A stretch of DNA of 64,000 bases from Hoyosella altamirensis (GTDB taxonomy: Bacteria; Actinomycetota; Actinomycetes; Mycobacteriales; Mycobacteriaceae), in assembly GCF_014191505.1 (NCBI RefSeq), contig NZ_JACHWS010000005.1, positions 124,001-188,000 on the forward strand, read 5' to 3'. Every line of letters begins with the position of its first letter. Position 1 is the stretch's first letter. Shown here one piece after another: positions 21,040 through 29,749 of the stretch. The notes under the pieces were generated by a model. The model had not been told where the DNA came from, did no database searches, and worked only from the letters and a program-made list of their open reading frames with translations. The translations under genes were made by a program, and so were the position numbers.

Positions 21040-21138
21040 ATGGTCCAGCAGCACGGGCCCGGCGGCAGCCATAAGCCACCGTCAGGCCTCGGGCAAAGGG
21101 GGAACTATGGCGACGGTGAGGTTCAATACGCTATGTAG
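21040..21138 (+). CDS. Possible 32-residue upstream reading frame
   Basis: An ATG with GGGGAAG nearby opens a 32-codon frame rich in Gly, Pro and Gln (it begins MVQQHGPGGS and ends VQYAM). It overlaps the start of the next gene by 32 bases in another frame. It may be a leader peptide that sets translation of the downstream gene, or chance. No recognised attenuation motif, such as a run of one amino acid, is present. Confidence 0.25.
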   Translation: MVQQHGPGGSHKPPSGLGQRGNYGDGEVQYAM

Positions 21139-21514
21139 CGCACTTCGGATGCCGCATGACTTTGTGCGGCGGGCGCTAAGCAGCGCGCCACTCCACGCGG
21201 AGACCTTCGCCACACAGTGGCTTGGGCAGCGTCTCGATCCACTCGATGCGCCTTTCGCCACCTACTGGGGCAAGTACGGCTCGCGGATCATCGTGGTCCA
21301 CGGCCCGCAGCGCGTCTATCCGTCCGGACTCAAGTACTACTTCAGCGACGATCTAGCCACCCAGTACGTCTTCTCGGGTGACCTCGACTGGATAGCTGTC
21401 CCACTTATAACCCGGGCGGCGGAAACTACCCAGCAGTGGGCAACCCAGAGCAGGCAGATGCTCAGCAGCCTGCGCCGCAACACATCCGAGGCACACCGCG
21501 GTGCGGCCGCATAG
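21107..21514 (+). CDS. Small protein of unknown function
   Basis: A 135-residue soluble-looking protein with the ATG at 21107 preceded by GGGGA at five bases. I do not recognise a family. It has no signal peptide or membrane segment. Its middle is aromatic-rich (FATYWGKYGSRIIVVHGPQRVYPSGLKYYFSD), followed by a probable amphipathic helix (AAETTQQWATQSRQMLSSLRR). The codon use looks native. It ends 7 bases before the end of the convergent MFS gene and is preceded by a TATAAT-like element and a short overlapping frame. Confidence 0.65.
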   Translation: MATVRFNTLCSALRMPHDFVRRALSSAPLHAETFATQWLGQRLDPLDAPFATYWGKYGSRIIVVHGPQRVYPSGLKYYFSDDLATQYVFSGDLDWIAVPLITRAAETTQQWATQSRQMLSSLRRNTSEAHRGAAA

Positions 21515-21521
21515 CCGCCGC

Positions 21522-22814
21522 TCACGACCTCGATCTCCGGCGCAAAACGTCCCGGATACGCCTGGGCACGACCCCCTGCGCAGCGAGATCCCGGCGCGCT
21601 TTTCGTCGAGTTGCCAGCACGCCTATTATCGCGACCATCCAGATCGGGTACTGGACTAGCCAGGCGGCACGGAAGGCATCAGCGGAGAATTCACCGAACA
21701 GCGTGAGCACGAGACCGACCGCACCCACTGTAATGAGGGTGCCAGCGAATCCGCCCTGATTGACCATGCCCTGAGCGACACCGAGCTTGCGCGGATCGTT
21801 GAACGTGCGCGCATAGTCGAAACCGATGATCGAGCCGGGACCGCCCGCGGCCATCGCGATCACCAGCAACAGGATCAGCCAGTACGGCGCCGGCCACGGG
21901 ACGAGCAGCACGAGAGTCCACATGACGACGTTGACACCGATTATCGCGATCACCAGCCACGATCGGCGCAGCGGATGCCGCGCCGTAAGTGCACCGACCA
22001 CTGGACCGATGGCGATCGTCGCGACCACGAAGACCGTGAGCAGCACGCTTGCCGCAGGTTCGCTGAGTTCCTGGGCGGTGACGAGAAATGGGAACCCCCA
22101 CAGCAGCACGAAAACGTTGCCGGAGAACGACGTTCCCATGTGCGCATAAAACCCGAGGCGCGTGCCCGGCTGGCGCCATACCGACAGAATCGTCTGGCCG
22201 GTCTCCCGGAGTGAGGACGCCCTGCTCGTCACTTCCCGGCCAAGCGGATCGTTGCGCACGATCAGCAAAGCGAGAATCGCCACCAGCACGGACAACGCGG
22301 CAACCGACAGGTACGCGGCGAGCCAGCCCGGTCCGCGCAACAACAGGAGCAGCGGTACCGCGGAGAGCACCTGGCCACTTTGGCCGAGAATGCCCGTGAG
22401 CTGAGTTACTACTGGAACCTGGCGACTTGGAAACCATTGCGGAATGAGCCTGATGACGGCGATGAAAATGAGCGCATCGCCAAGCCCCACGAGTACGCGA
22501 GCAAAGATGGCCCATTCGAGATCGGTGCTGAGCGCGAGCAGGACTTGACCGGCTCCCATGATCACGGCCCCCGTCGTGATCATGATCCGTGAGCCGTACC
22601 GGTCGAGCAGGACCCCAGAGGGTATTTGCATCGCCGCGTAAACGACGACCTGCAGGACAACAAACGACGAGAGAATCCCTGCGGTGATTTCGTAGCGCTG
22701 CGTCGCTTCGAGTCCAGCGACTCCCAATGACGTGCGGTTCAGCACGGCCACGACGTACGCGATCAGGCCAGCGCCCCAAACGACCAAAGGTGAGCGAAGA
22801 AAGGCGGGGCTCAC
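21522..22814 (-). CDS. Major facilitator superfamily transporter
   Basis: A 430-residue membrane protein with about twelve hydrophobic helices. The MFS loop motif between helices 2 and 3 reads GVLLDRYGSRIM, and GFDYARTFNDPRKLGVAQGMVNQGG forms a conserved cytoplasmic loop in the second half. It resembles the sugar-phosphate/nitrate-type MFS proteins of actinobacteria, but the substrate cannot be told from sequence. The C-terminus is short and very basic (RRIRDVLRRRSRS). It is transcribed away from an imperfect inverted repeat at 22836-22880. Confidence 0.88.
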   Translation of the reverse strand: MSPAFLRSPLVVWGAGLIAYVVAVLNRTSLGVAGLEATQRYEITAGILSSFVVLQVVVYAAMQIPSGVLLDRYGSRIMITTGAVIMGAGQVLLALSTDLEWAIFARVLVGLGDALIFIAVIRLIPQWFPSRQVPVVTQLTGILGQSGQVLSAVPLLLLLRGPGWLAAYLSVAALSVLVAILALLIVRNDPLGREVTSRASSLRETGQTILSVWRQPGTRLGFYAHMGTSFSGNVFVLLWGFPFLVTAQELSEPAASVLLTVFVVATIAIGPVVGALTARHPLRRSWLVIAIIGVNVVMWTLVLLVPWPAPYWLILLLVIAMAAGGPGSIIGFDYARTFNDPRKLGVAQGMVNQGGFAGTLITVGAVGLVLTLFGEFSADAFRAAWLVQYPIWMVAIIGVLATRRKARRDLAAQGVVPRRIRDVLRRRSRS

Positions 22815-22835
22815 CAGACTTCCCGGAGGGCTAGA

Positions 22836-22880
22836 GAATCGTTGACCACACAGATAATCATGGTGGTTGTCGAACGATTC
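22836..22880. promoter_or_regulatory. Imperfect inverted repeat upstream of the MFS gene
   Basis: Arms GAATCGTT (22836-22843) and AACGATTC (22873-22880) pair perfectly, with an inner partial match of ACCAC and GTGGT. The element lies 22 bases before the MFS start and 14 bases after the end of the gene at 22894. It could be an operator for the transporter or the terminator of the preceding gene. No T-run follows on the minus strand, which favours the operator reading. Confidence 0.35.
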
Positions 22881-22893
22881 CGCACAACGCGCG

Positions 22894-24150
22894 TCACGTA
22901 GTGGGACGCGCGGACCGGCCCCGTATGTGTGAGATGGCAGACACCTGGCTGCCTACGCTGCCGAGCGTCGAGCGCGCGACGCGGCCCGCACCAGCGGCAC
23001 GCCGACGCACTTCCCCGAGCGCGGCGGGACGGTCGGGGGCGTCATCTTCGAGCCAGCCAGCGAGCTGCCCTTCACGCGCCTGCGCGAAATGGTCAAGATC
23101 ATCACGCAATCCTGATACGGCTTTCCGGAGTTTGGCGGCCGCTCCCCACCTCGGCACATCGCGCATCCTGATTGCACCGGCACCCGCGAGCTGCTCCCTG
23201 ATCGCTCGCACGACATCGCTGTCCCGATCTCTGTGCTCTTGCAACTGTTGCTGCACCGACTTCAGGATCGGTTCCAGGTGCTGAGGTTCGTCCGCCCGCA
23301 CTCGTTCCGTGCGCAACTGCTGCCACACATACACAGATTCTTCAGCCACAGCGAGAAGCTGGAGTGTTTCGCCCAGCCGATTCTCGACGGCCGCGGCGCC
23401 GAGGTGCCGGGCGCGAGTCGAAACCGGCGCATCACCGGGAACCGAATCCAGAGTTCGGCTCGCATGAGCACGGAGTCGTTCCACCGTGACTTCCAGCATC
23501 GGCCCCAGCGGGGCCATAGCCTCCCAGTCAGCCGATGCGAGCACTCCTGACTCGTCCACCGTATCCAGGAGGCGACACAAACTGCGATGGTGACCAATGA
23601 CGTCACCGGCGCGTGAGGCCTGCGCGAGCGCGAGGACACTGTCCGCTGCGCTCCCCACCCGCTCCACCGCGCTTTCGGTGTCCCGCACGGCCGTCCGCAG
23701 CGACATCAGCGAATAGATCAGCTGCGCACTGAGGACGCTTTTAGGGCTCAGCATCGACGCCACCCAGTGCAGATGCGCGGACCGGATCGCATTGGCACCT
23801 TTAATCGCTGTCCGGAAGATTCCGCTGCCTGAGGGAAGCACTCCACGCGCAGCCAGTACCTCGCGCGCATCCGGAGCAACTTTGACGAACACAGCTGTCC
23901 GCCTGGCCAGGGGCCTTGAGCCTGTGACGGCAGGCAGCAGACGGGCTGGGACTGCGACAGCGGAGGCAGCGCCCAGCGATTCACCAATTACCCTGCTAGT
24001 GAAGCCCTCAACTTCGGATTCCCGGCCGGACACGAGATAGCCTTCCGGGCCGGACACTACCTCGAGTGACCGCCGGAGTACCGCATCCTTGCGCTCAGCG
24101 ACAACGTGCTTGAGCGCGTCCGCGCGCCCCATAAGTCGATCATGCCCCAC
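22894..24150 (-). CDS. Protein of unknown function, predicted all-helical
   Basis: A 418-residue protein that I cannot assign. Most of it looks helical and charged, with heptad-like stretches such as LKSVQQQLQEHRDRDSDVVRAIREQL and AKLRKAVSGLRDDLDHFAQAR. A central region is Ala and Ser-rich around a weakly hydrophobic patch (VLSAQLIYSLMSLRTAV). There is no signal peptide, no clear membrane span and no nucleotide-binding motif. The start may be the GTG at 24150 or the ATG at 24132; neither has a clear ribosome-binding site. The tail is basic. It lies 53 bases after the radical SAM gene on the same strand. Confidence 0.7.
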   Translation of the reverse strand: MGHDRLMGRADALKHVVAERKDAVLRRSLEVVSGPEGYLVSGRESEVEGFTSRVIGESLGAASAVAVPARLLPAVTGSRPLARRTAVFVKVAPDAREVLAARGVLPSGSGIFRTAIKGANAIRSAHLHWVASMLSPKSVLSAQLIYSLMSLRTAVRDTESAVERVGSAADSVLALAQASRAGDVIGHHRSLCRLLDTVDESGVLASADWEAMAPLGPMLEVTVERLRAHASRTLDSVPGDAPVSTRARHLGAAAVENRLGETLQLLAVAEESVYVWQQLRTERVRADEPQHLEPILKSVQQQLQEHRDRDSDVVRAIREQLAGAGAIRMRDVPRWGAAAKLRKAVSGLRDDLDHFAQAREGQLAGWLEDDAPDRPAALGEVRRRAAGAGRVARSTLGSVGSQVSAISHIRGRSARPTT

Positions 24151-24203
24151 TCACGTATGCCGGGTCGACGTTCGGGTAAGAATCGGACTTCCCTGAGGTG
24201 ACG

Positions 24204-25229
24204 TCAAAACAAGGTCAAAGCCGGTAAGGGAGCCGCCAATCGCTGATTATCGCCGGCGCGCGGCCCGTCATCGGCGGATGATCTCTTCGCCCCGAGGCGA
24301 TGCTTCCGTACGAGGGGTGCGACGCGCGCACGCAGCCACTCCTGGTAGGCGGTACTGGCGTAGGCGCCACGCCCGTATACCGCGCGATACCTTCGGATCA
24401 GCGCTGGGTGATGTTCGCCGAGCCAATTCATGAACACATCCCGCGTACTCCCCCGCAGGTGCATGGGAAGAACGGTGACTTTCGTCGCTCCCGCTTCAGA
24501 CAAGGCGCCGAGCAGGTCATCGAGTTGCTGCGCCGAATCAGTCAGATACGGAATCACGGGAGCGATCATCACGCCACACGGCATACCTGCCTCACGAATC
24601 GCCCGGATCAGGGAGAGTCGCGCACGTGGTGTGGGGGTGCCCGGCTCCACTGATTGCTGCAGGTCCTCGTCCATCATTGCCAATGACACCCCGAGGCTGA
24701 CATCAACATGCCGCGAAACGGCGGTCAGTAGCGGCAGGTCACGGCGCAGTAGCGTGCCCTTCGTCAGCACAGAGAACGGAGTCCCGGACTCGGCCAGGGC
24801 AGAGATAATCCCCGGCATCAGCTTGTACCGGCCTTCGGCTCGCTGATAGGGGTCGGTGTTCGTCCCGAGTGCTACGTTTTCACGCCGCCACGACGCTCGC
24901 CGGAGTTCTCGCCGCAAAACTGGCACGATGTTCGTCTTGACGACGATCTCACTATCGAAATCGCTGCCTGCACTGAGATCGAGATACTCGTGCGTCGGCC
25001 GCGCGAAGCAGTACTTGCACTGATGTGTGCAGCCACGTGTGGGGTTAACCGTCCAGCGAAATGGCATTGCCGATTCCGCTGGGACCCGGTTGAGCGCGGA
25101 CTTACACAAGACCTCATGGAACGTCACACCGTCGAACTCTGGTGACCGGATACTGCGCACCAAACCAGCCCGTGTCAGCCCAGGCAGCGCACCGTCGTCA
25201 ACTGCCACCGACTGAGCATCCCACCTCAT
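24204..25229 (-). CDS. Radical SAM protein of the Rv2578c / spore-photoproduct-lyase-like group
   Basis: A 341-residue iron-sulphur protein. The cluster-binding motif CTHQCKYC has Cys67, Cys71 and Cys74, preceded by NPTRG. Downstream are GTNTDPYQRAEGRYKL and SVLTKGTLLRRDLPLL, typical of the PA0069/Rv2578c radical SAM group distantly related to spore photoproduct lyase. It would use S-adenosylmethionine to generate a 5'-deoxyadenosyl radical; the substrate is unknown. It sits near hisS as in M. tuberculosis. No partner gene that would define a pathway is adjacent. Confidence 0.88.
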   Translation of the reverse strand: MRWDAQSVAVDDGALPGLTRAGLVRSIRSPEFDGVTFHEVLCKSALNRVPAESAMPFRWTVNPTRGCTHQCKYCFARPTHEYLDLSAGSDFDSEIVVKTNIVPVLRRELRRASWRRENVALGTNTDPYQRAEGRYKLMPGIISALAESGTPFSVLTKGTLLRRDLPLLTAVSRHVDVSLGVSLAMMDEDLQQSVEPGTPTPRARLSLIRAIREAGMPCGVMIAPVIPYLTDSAQQLDDLLGALSEAGATKVTVLPMHLRGSTRDVFMNWLGEHHPALIRRYRAVYGRGAYASTAYQEWLRARVAPLVRKHRLGAKRSSADDGPRAGDNQRLAAPLPALTLF

Positions 25230-25250
25230 CCGCCGATTCGAACATGCGTT

Positions 25251-25895
25251 CTACTCGGTGTCAAGAAGGCTGACCAGATCGTCCTCTGTGAGCGCAACTC
25301 TGCCGCTCTTCGCATGCTGCTCAGCGCGGTTAACCGCACGATACAAAGGGCGCTCGGTAAGTCCCGCACCGCGTGCTTCTGCTCGGAGGTGTTCGACAAG
25401 TACCCGCGATACGGTGGCAGCGTTGATCGATTCACTCATCGCAAGGACGTCAGCGAGACGGCGCATCGCCATCACATCGAGTTCAGCTCCCCGGTCGGAT
25501 CCGTAAAGCGCGAGCAGCACCGTGACAGTGGTCTGACGATCCTGCAAAGCCAAGTGGACCTGCCGAAAGCGCCCCGGCTGCACTGTCAGCTCCGCGCGCT
25601 GAAGCCCCCCAGTCTCCACTCCCTTTGTCGTGACGCTGCGAGAATAGACGGTGCGGCCATCCAGCCAGCAAGCCCGGCGGGCCGCGAGCAGCGCACCCAA
25701 GCCTGGCGGTCCGCCGATTCCCACGCCTACAAGGACAGCAATCCATGTTTCAGTCATGAGTGAGACGAGCAGCGCCACCACGATGCCGACGCTGAAACAG
25801 ACCATCGCGACGCGCCGCAGTTTCGGCACAACAACATCGCGACGTACTAGATCCAGCGCAATGGGTGGCTGAGTTTGTTCTGGCCGGTCACTCAC
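25251..25895 (-). CDS. Two-pass membrane protein of unknown function
   Basis: A 214-residue protein with two adjacent hydrophobic segments ([19 protein letters not shown] and [19 protein letters not shown]) near the N-terminus and a soluble C-terminal region. The frame is open further upstream, but the GTG at 25895 has AGGTGG eight bases before it and overlaps the hisS stop by 8 bases, so it was chosen. Coupling to hisS looks like a local arrangement rather than a functional link. I do not recognise a domain in the C-terminal half. Confidence 0.7.
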   Translation of the reverse strand: MSDRPEQTQPPIALDLVRRDVVVPKLRRVAMVCFSVGIVVALLVSLMTETWIAVLVGVGIGGPPGLGALLAARRACWLDGRTVYSRSVTTKGVETGGLQRAELTVQPGRFRQVHLALQDRQTTVTVLLALYGSDRGAELDVMAMRRLADVLAMSESINAATVSRVLVEHLRAEARGAGLTERPLYRAVNRAEQHAKSGRVALTEDDLVSLLDTE

Positions 25896-27150
25896 GGGTC
25901 GCCACCACCTCGTCGCCCACCGCGGTGAGCGGGATCGGCCGCTGTTCACCCGTGCGGAGATCTTTGAGCCCGACCACACCCTCAGCGAGGTCACGATCAC
26001 CCAGAACAAGCGCGACGCGTGCGCCGGATTTGTCTGCGGCTTTCATCGAGCCCTTGAGCCCTCGCCCGCCGTACGCGATGTCGACCGCGATACCGGCGGC
26101 ACGCAGTTCATGGGCGAGGACGACCATGCGTTCGCGGGCCGCCTGCCCGAGAGGCACGCCGTACACCTCACACCGCGAAAGGGTGGCCGCCGTAACGTTC
26201 TCTGCCCCCAGCGCGAGGACCGTCCGGTCGACACCAATACCGAACCCGATGCCGGAGAGTGCTTGTCCGCCGAGTTCCGCCATCAACCCGTCGTAGCGCC
26301 CGCCGCCGCCGATTCCGGACTGCGATCCCAGCCCATCGTGAACGAATTCGAACGTCGTCTTCGTGTAGTAGTCGAGGCCGCGGACCATCCTCGGGTTGAT
26401 TACGTACTCCACACCCAGCCGGTCAAGATGGCCGAGAACCTCATCGAAATGAGCCTTGGCGCTATCCGAGAGGTAATCCAGCATGAGCGGGGCCCCAGCC
26501 GTCATTTCTTTGACGTGCGGCCGCTTGTCATCAAGGACACGCAACGGATTCAGGCGGGCTCGTTCACGAGTCTCCTCGTCGAGATCAAGCCCGAAAAGGA
26601 ACTCCTGGAGGCGTTCACGGTACTGAGGGCGGCACGTGTCATCTCCAAGAGAGGTCAGTTCGAGCCGGAACCCCGTCAGTCCCAGACTGCGGAAACCCTG
26701 GTCGGCGATTGCAATCACCTCAGCGTCAAGTGCAGGGTCATCCACGCCTATCGCCTCGATGCCGACCTGCTGAAGCTGGCGGTATCGCCCTGCCTGAGGA
26801 CGCTCATACCGGAAGAACGGACCCGCGTAGCTCAGCTTCACGGGAAGCTGACCGCGGTCGAGTCCATGTTCGATTACCGCGCGCATCACTCCGGCGGTGC
26901 CCTCCGGCCGCAGCGTCACGGATCTGTCGCCACGGTCAGCAAAGGTGTACATCTCCTTCGACACCACATCCGTGGACTCCCCCACACCGCGCGCAAACAG
27001 CGCGGTATCTTCGAAAATCGGGAGTTCTATATGCCCGTACCCGGCAAGTCTCGCAGTGCGGAGCAACCCGTCGCGTACCGCAAGGAATTCCGCTGATGCG
27101 GGCGGCACGTAGTCAGGCACCCCTTTAGGGGCGGAGAATCTTGTTGTCAC
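25888..27150 (-). CDS. hisS: Histidyl-tRNA synthetase
   Basis: A class II synthetase of 420 residues. It has the [10 protein letters not shown]-terminus, motif 2 [19 protein letters not shown], the two histidine-specific segments [14 protein letters not shown] and GGGGRYDGL, motif 3 [15 protein letters not shown], and a C-terminal anticodon-binding domain ([22 protein letters not shown]). The start is a GTG without an obvious ribosome-binding site. It follows the metallo-beta-lactamase-fold gene by 24 bases on the same strand, the Rv2581c-Rv2580c order. Confidence 0.96.
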   Translation of the reverse strand: MTTRFSAPKGVPDYVPPASAEFLAVRDGLLRTARLAGYGHIELPIFEDTALFARGVGESTDVVSKEMYTFADRGDRSVTLRPEGTAGVMRAVIEHGLDRGQLPVKLSYAGPFFRYERPQAGRYRQLQQVGIEAIGVDDPALDAEVIAIADQGFRSLGLTGFRLELTSLGDDTCRPQYRERLQEFLFGLDLDEETRERARLNPLRVLDDKRPHVKEMTAGAPLMLDYLSDSAKAHFDEVLGHLDRLGVEYVINPRMVRGLDYYTKTTFEFVHDGLGSQSGIGGGGRYDGLMAELGGQALSGIGFGIGVDRTVLALGAENVTAATLSRCEVYGVPLGQAARERMVVLAHELRAAGIAVDIAYGGRGLKGSMKAADKSGARVALVLGDRDLAEGVVGLKDLRTGEQRPIPLTAVGDEVVATRE

Positions 27151-27174
27151 GTTCGCTCGTTCGACTTTCTGCTG

Positions 27175-27846
27175 CTACCGGATGTCCTGTAAGAACGGGT
27201 TGGCAGCCCGTTCACGGCCAATGGTCGAGGTGTCGCCGTGCCCAGGCAGGATCATAGTGTCGTCACCTAGCGGCAGAAGTTTATCCGCGATCGACGCCAG
27301 AAGCTGCTCATGGCTGCCGCCGGGCAAGTCGGACCTGCCAACCGAGCCGGCAAAAAGGGTGTCACCCGTGAACGCGATCTGTCGCGAACCCTCCCCAGTC
27401 TCCACCTGCACGCGCGCCACTACCGAACCGCGAGTATGCCCCGGCGTGTGGTCAATCGCGAACTCAATGCCGGCAAGCTCGATCTTCTCACCGTCAGTGA
27501 GATCCTTCACCGTGCCCGGCTCTGTGAAATCCGAATCTTGCACGAATCCACTGAGCTGCGGCCCGAGACCAACCGACGGCGTGGCCAGCATTTCACGGTC
27601 GTCGGGATGAATGAACGCCGGAATGCCATACTCGTCGCACAGAGGCTGAGCGGTCCATGTGTGATCAAGATGTCCATGCGTGAGCAAGACAGCCACAGGT
27701 TCGCACGAGTGTTGCGAAAAAACCTGCTTCAGTGGCTCCAAAGCCTCTTGGCCAGGATCGATGACGACGCACTCGGCTTTGTCGTCGAGCGCGACCACAT
27801 AACAGTTCGTCTGGAACATCCCGGCGGGGAAACCCATCACACGCAC
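27175..27846 (-). CDS. Metallo-beta-lactamase-fold hydrolase, glyoxalase II-like
   Basis: A 223-residue protein with the dinuclear zinc motif HGHLDH at 57-62, a third ligand His in HTPGHTRGS, the bridging Asp in FTGDTLFAGSVGRSD, and the C-terminal His in LPGHGD. The layout fits hydroxyacylglutathione hydrolase-like proteins. These bacteria use mycothiol rather than glutathione, so a mycothiol-linked or other thioester is the likely substrate, which is an inference. Of several closely spaced starts the GTG at 27846 has AGGAG close upstream. It is divergent from the cyclophilin pair. Confidence 0.88.
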   Translation of the reverse strand: MRVMGFPAGMFQTNCYVVALDDKAECVVIDPGQEALEPLKQVFSQHSCEPVAVLLTHGHLDHTWTAQPLCDEYGIPAFIHPDDREMLATPSVGLGPQLSGFVQDSDFTEPGTVKDLTDGEKIELAGIEFAIDHTPGHTRGSVVARVQVETGEGSRQIAFTGDTLFAGSVGRSDLPGGSHEQLLASIADKLLPLGDDTMILPGHGDTSTIGRERAANPFLQDIR

Positions 27847-27965
27847 ACGCCACTCCTAGCTTTTGCTGCATCCATAGACCTTTTGGGCCCGGTTGGTCTG
27901 ACTTCTCAGGGTAGGCGGCTAGCCTGTCAAGCGGTAATTCCGCCTATGAGGGAGGTTATGCGTCG

Positions 27966-28844
27966 GTGTCGTCGAACCAGGAGCGCAGAGAGGCCGCCAA
28001 GCAGAAGCTCGAGCGCCAGCTGAAGGAACGCGCTGAGCACGATCGGCGAAGAAAACAACTCACCATCGCCGCGGCAGTTGGAGGTGTCGTACTCGTTGCG
28101 GGCGCTGCAGTCGCGGTCTTCGCTGTTACACGCGGCGATGACGCCGACGTTGCGGCAGAGGATGAGATCACCAATCTCACCGACGAACAGGACCCGTTCG
28201 AAGCACCCGAACCCGAGCCGCTGCCCGAAGCGCGGTCTGAGGCGCTACCTCCTACCGTTGACTGCGATTACGCTGAATCCCCCATGGAGGCGGCGCGGGA
28301 GGCCGAGCTGCCACCCGCGAGCGACGTTCCCACCGAGGGCACTGTTGATGTCACCCTGGAGATGAGTGGTGGCCCAGTCACGCTCACACTTGACCGTGCG
28401 AAGTCGCCGTGCACCGTCAACAGCTTCGTGAGCCTCGCCGAACAGGGGTACTACAACGACACCGAGTGCCATCGCCTGACCACGGGCGGGATCTTCGTAC
28501 TGCAGTGCGGGGACCCATCCGCATCCGGCGCTGGAGGGCCCGGATACAGCTTCGCCGACGAGTTCCCCGCCGACCAGTACGAGTCCCCAGAAGAGATCAT
28601 GTACGCGCAGACGGTTTACGCCCGGGGTACCGTGGCGATGGCCAACGCGGGACCCGGCACGAACGGCAGCCAGTTCTTCCTCGTCTACGACGAGTCACCG
28701 CTGCCTCCTGCCTACAACGTTTTCGGCACGATCGACGACGAAGGCTTGCGCGTTATCGACGAAGTCGCGGAGGGTGGTGCGCCAGGCAACGATGGTCCGC
28801 CCAACAACCCCGCCGACATCGCAACAGTGACCGTAAGAGGATGA
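27966..28844 (+). CDS. ppiB: Membrane-anchored cyclophilin-type peptidyl-prolyl isomerase
   Basis: Catalyses cis-trans isomerisation of proline bonds outside the membrane. The 292-residue protein has a charged N-terminal helix (EAAKQKLERQLKERAEHDRRR), one membrane segment at about 33-54, an acidic proline-rich linker, and a cyclophilin domain with ECHRLTTGGIFVLQCGDP, GTVAMANAG and NGSQFFLVY. In the first motif the usual Phe before HR is Cys. The GTG start has GGAGG upstream. It matches Rv2582 in position and is followed after 7 bases by a second cyclophilin. Confidence 0.9.
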   Translation: MSSNQERREAAKQKLERQLKERAEHDRRRKQLTIAAAVGGVVLVAGAAVAVFAVTRGDDADVAAEDEITNLTDEQDPFEAPEPEPLPEARSEALPPTVDCDYAESPMEAAREAELPPASDVPTEGTVDVTLEMSGGPVTLTLDRAKSPCTVNSFVSLAEQGYYNDTECHRLTTGGIFVLQCGDPSASGAGGPGYSFADEFPADQYESPEEIMYAQTVYARGTVAMANAGPGTNGSQFFLVYDESPLPPAYNVFGTIDDEGLRVIDEVAEGGAPGNDGPPNNPADIATVTVRG

Positions 28845-28851
28845 GCACACC

Positions 28852-29643
28852 ATGAAGCGAGCACGTCGAGTGGCCGCCGCCATCGTGGCTCCAGCGTTGC
28901 TGCTGACCGCGTGCTCAGGCGACGACAGCGACAATGCTGATGCCACCGGCGTGCCCGCTAGCCCCTTCGCGGGAGAGGCGCCTGCCAACGAGACTGCCAA
29001 TCTCGATGCTGAACCGTTCGATGTCAGCGGCCCTCGCACAGATCAACTTCCTGAGCGAGTGGACTGCACCTACGATCGCGCCGGGAACTCAGCGCGGCCG
29101 GTCTCGCTTCCGCCCGATTCTGCGATTCCCGCTACCGGAGTTATCAGCGCAAGGATCGAGCTTCGCGAGGGCGTGGTCGAACTGTCGCTCGACCGCGCCA
29201 AGTCCCCGTGCGCAGTCAATAGCTTTGTCAGCCTGGCCGAGCAGGACTATTTCACGAGCACTATCTGCCATCGGCTGACCACACGCGGAATCTTCACGCT
29301 GCAGTGCGGGGACCCGACCGGAACTGGCACCGGTGGGCCGGGGTATGCGTTCGCCAACGAGTTCCCCACCGACCAGCTCGCCGCAGACAGCGGCGAAGCG
29401 GAGGTCACCACTGTCTATCCACGCGGCACGGTGGCGATGCGAGATCAGGGCACAGGCAACAACGGCAGCCAGTTCTTCATCGTCTACGACGACTCACCGC
29501 TCCCGCCTGTTTACACCGTCTTCGGCACAGTTGATGACGGTCTCTCACTCATCGAAGACATCGCTGCCGAGGGAACAACTCCTGAGCATCAGGGGGCGCC
29601 GCGGCAGACCGTGCAGATTATGAGCATCCAGATCGGCTCGTGA
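28852..29643 (+). CDS. Lipoprotein cyclophilin-type peptidyl-prolyl isomerase (tandem copy)
   Basis: A 263-residue paralogue of the preceding gene. It begins with a lipoprotein signal and lipobox LLTAC (Cys21). After a linker the cyclophilin domain shows the same Cys-for-Phe change (ICHRLTTRGIFTLQCGDP), then GTVAMRDQG and NGSQFFIVYDDSPLPP. It starts 7 bases after ppiB, so the pair is one operon giving two surface isomerases with different anchors, a transmembrane helix and a lipid. Shared segments such as DRAKSPC and VNSFVSLAEQ indicate tandem duplication. Confidence 0.9.
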   Translation: MKRARRVAAAIVAPALLLTACSGDDSDNADATGVPASPFAGEAPANETANLDAEPFDVSGPRTDQLPERVDCTYDRAGNSARPVSLPPDSAIPATGVISARIELREGVVELSLDRAKSPCAVNSFVSLAEQDYFTSTICHRLTTRGIFTLQCGDPTGTGTGGPGYAFANEFPTDQLAADSGEAEVTTVYPRGTVAMRDQGTGNNGSQFFIVYDDSPLPPVYTVFGTVDDGLSLIEDIAAEGTTPEHQGAPRQTVQIMSIQIGS

Positions 29644-29711
29644 GCCTGGCTCCCAGCGATAGAAATGTAGTTGGTAGCGGCATCGGTCGCGAACAACAAC
29701 TCCTTCTTCTC

Positions 29712-29747
29712 GCCACCGGTGCCACCGGTGCCACCGGTGCCACCGGT
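29712..29747. repeat. Four tandem copies of a palindromic 9-bp unit between convergent genes
   Basis: The unit GCCACCGGT is repeated four times without error and is followed by GC. Each unit boundary contains the perfect palindrome CACCGGTG, so the array can fold back on itself on either strand. It ends three bases before the rel stop codon and lies 69 bases after the lipoprotein cyclophilin stop. It may end transcription from both sides or simply vary in copy number; no T-run follows. Confidence 0.9.
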
Positions 29748-29749
29748 GC

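Noticed and set aside
29712-29747. CRISPR array
   Set aside because: The units are 9 bases long with no spacers between them, and no cas gene is present.
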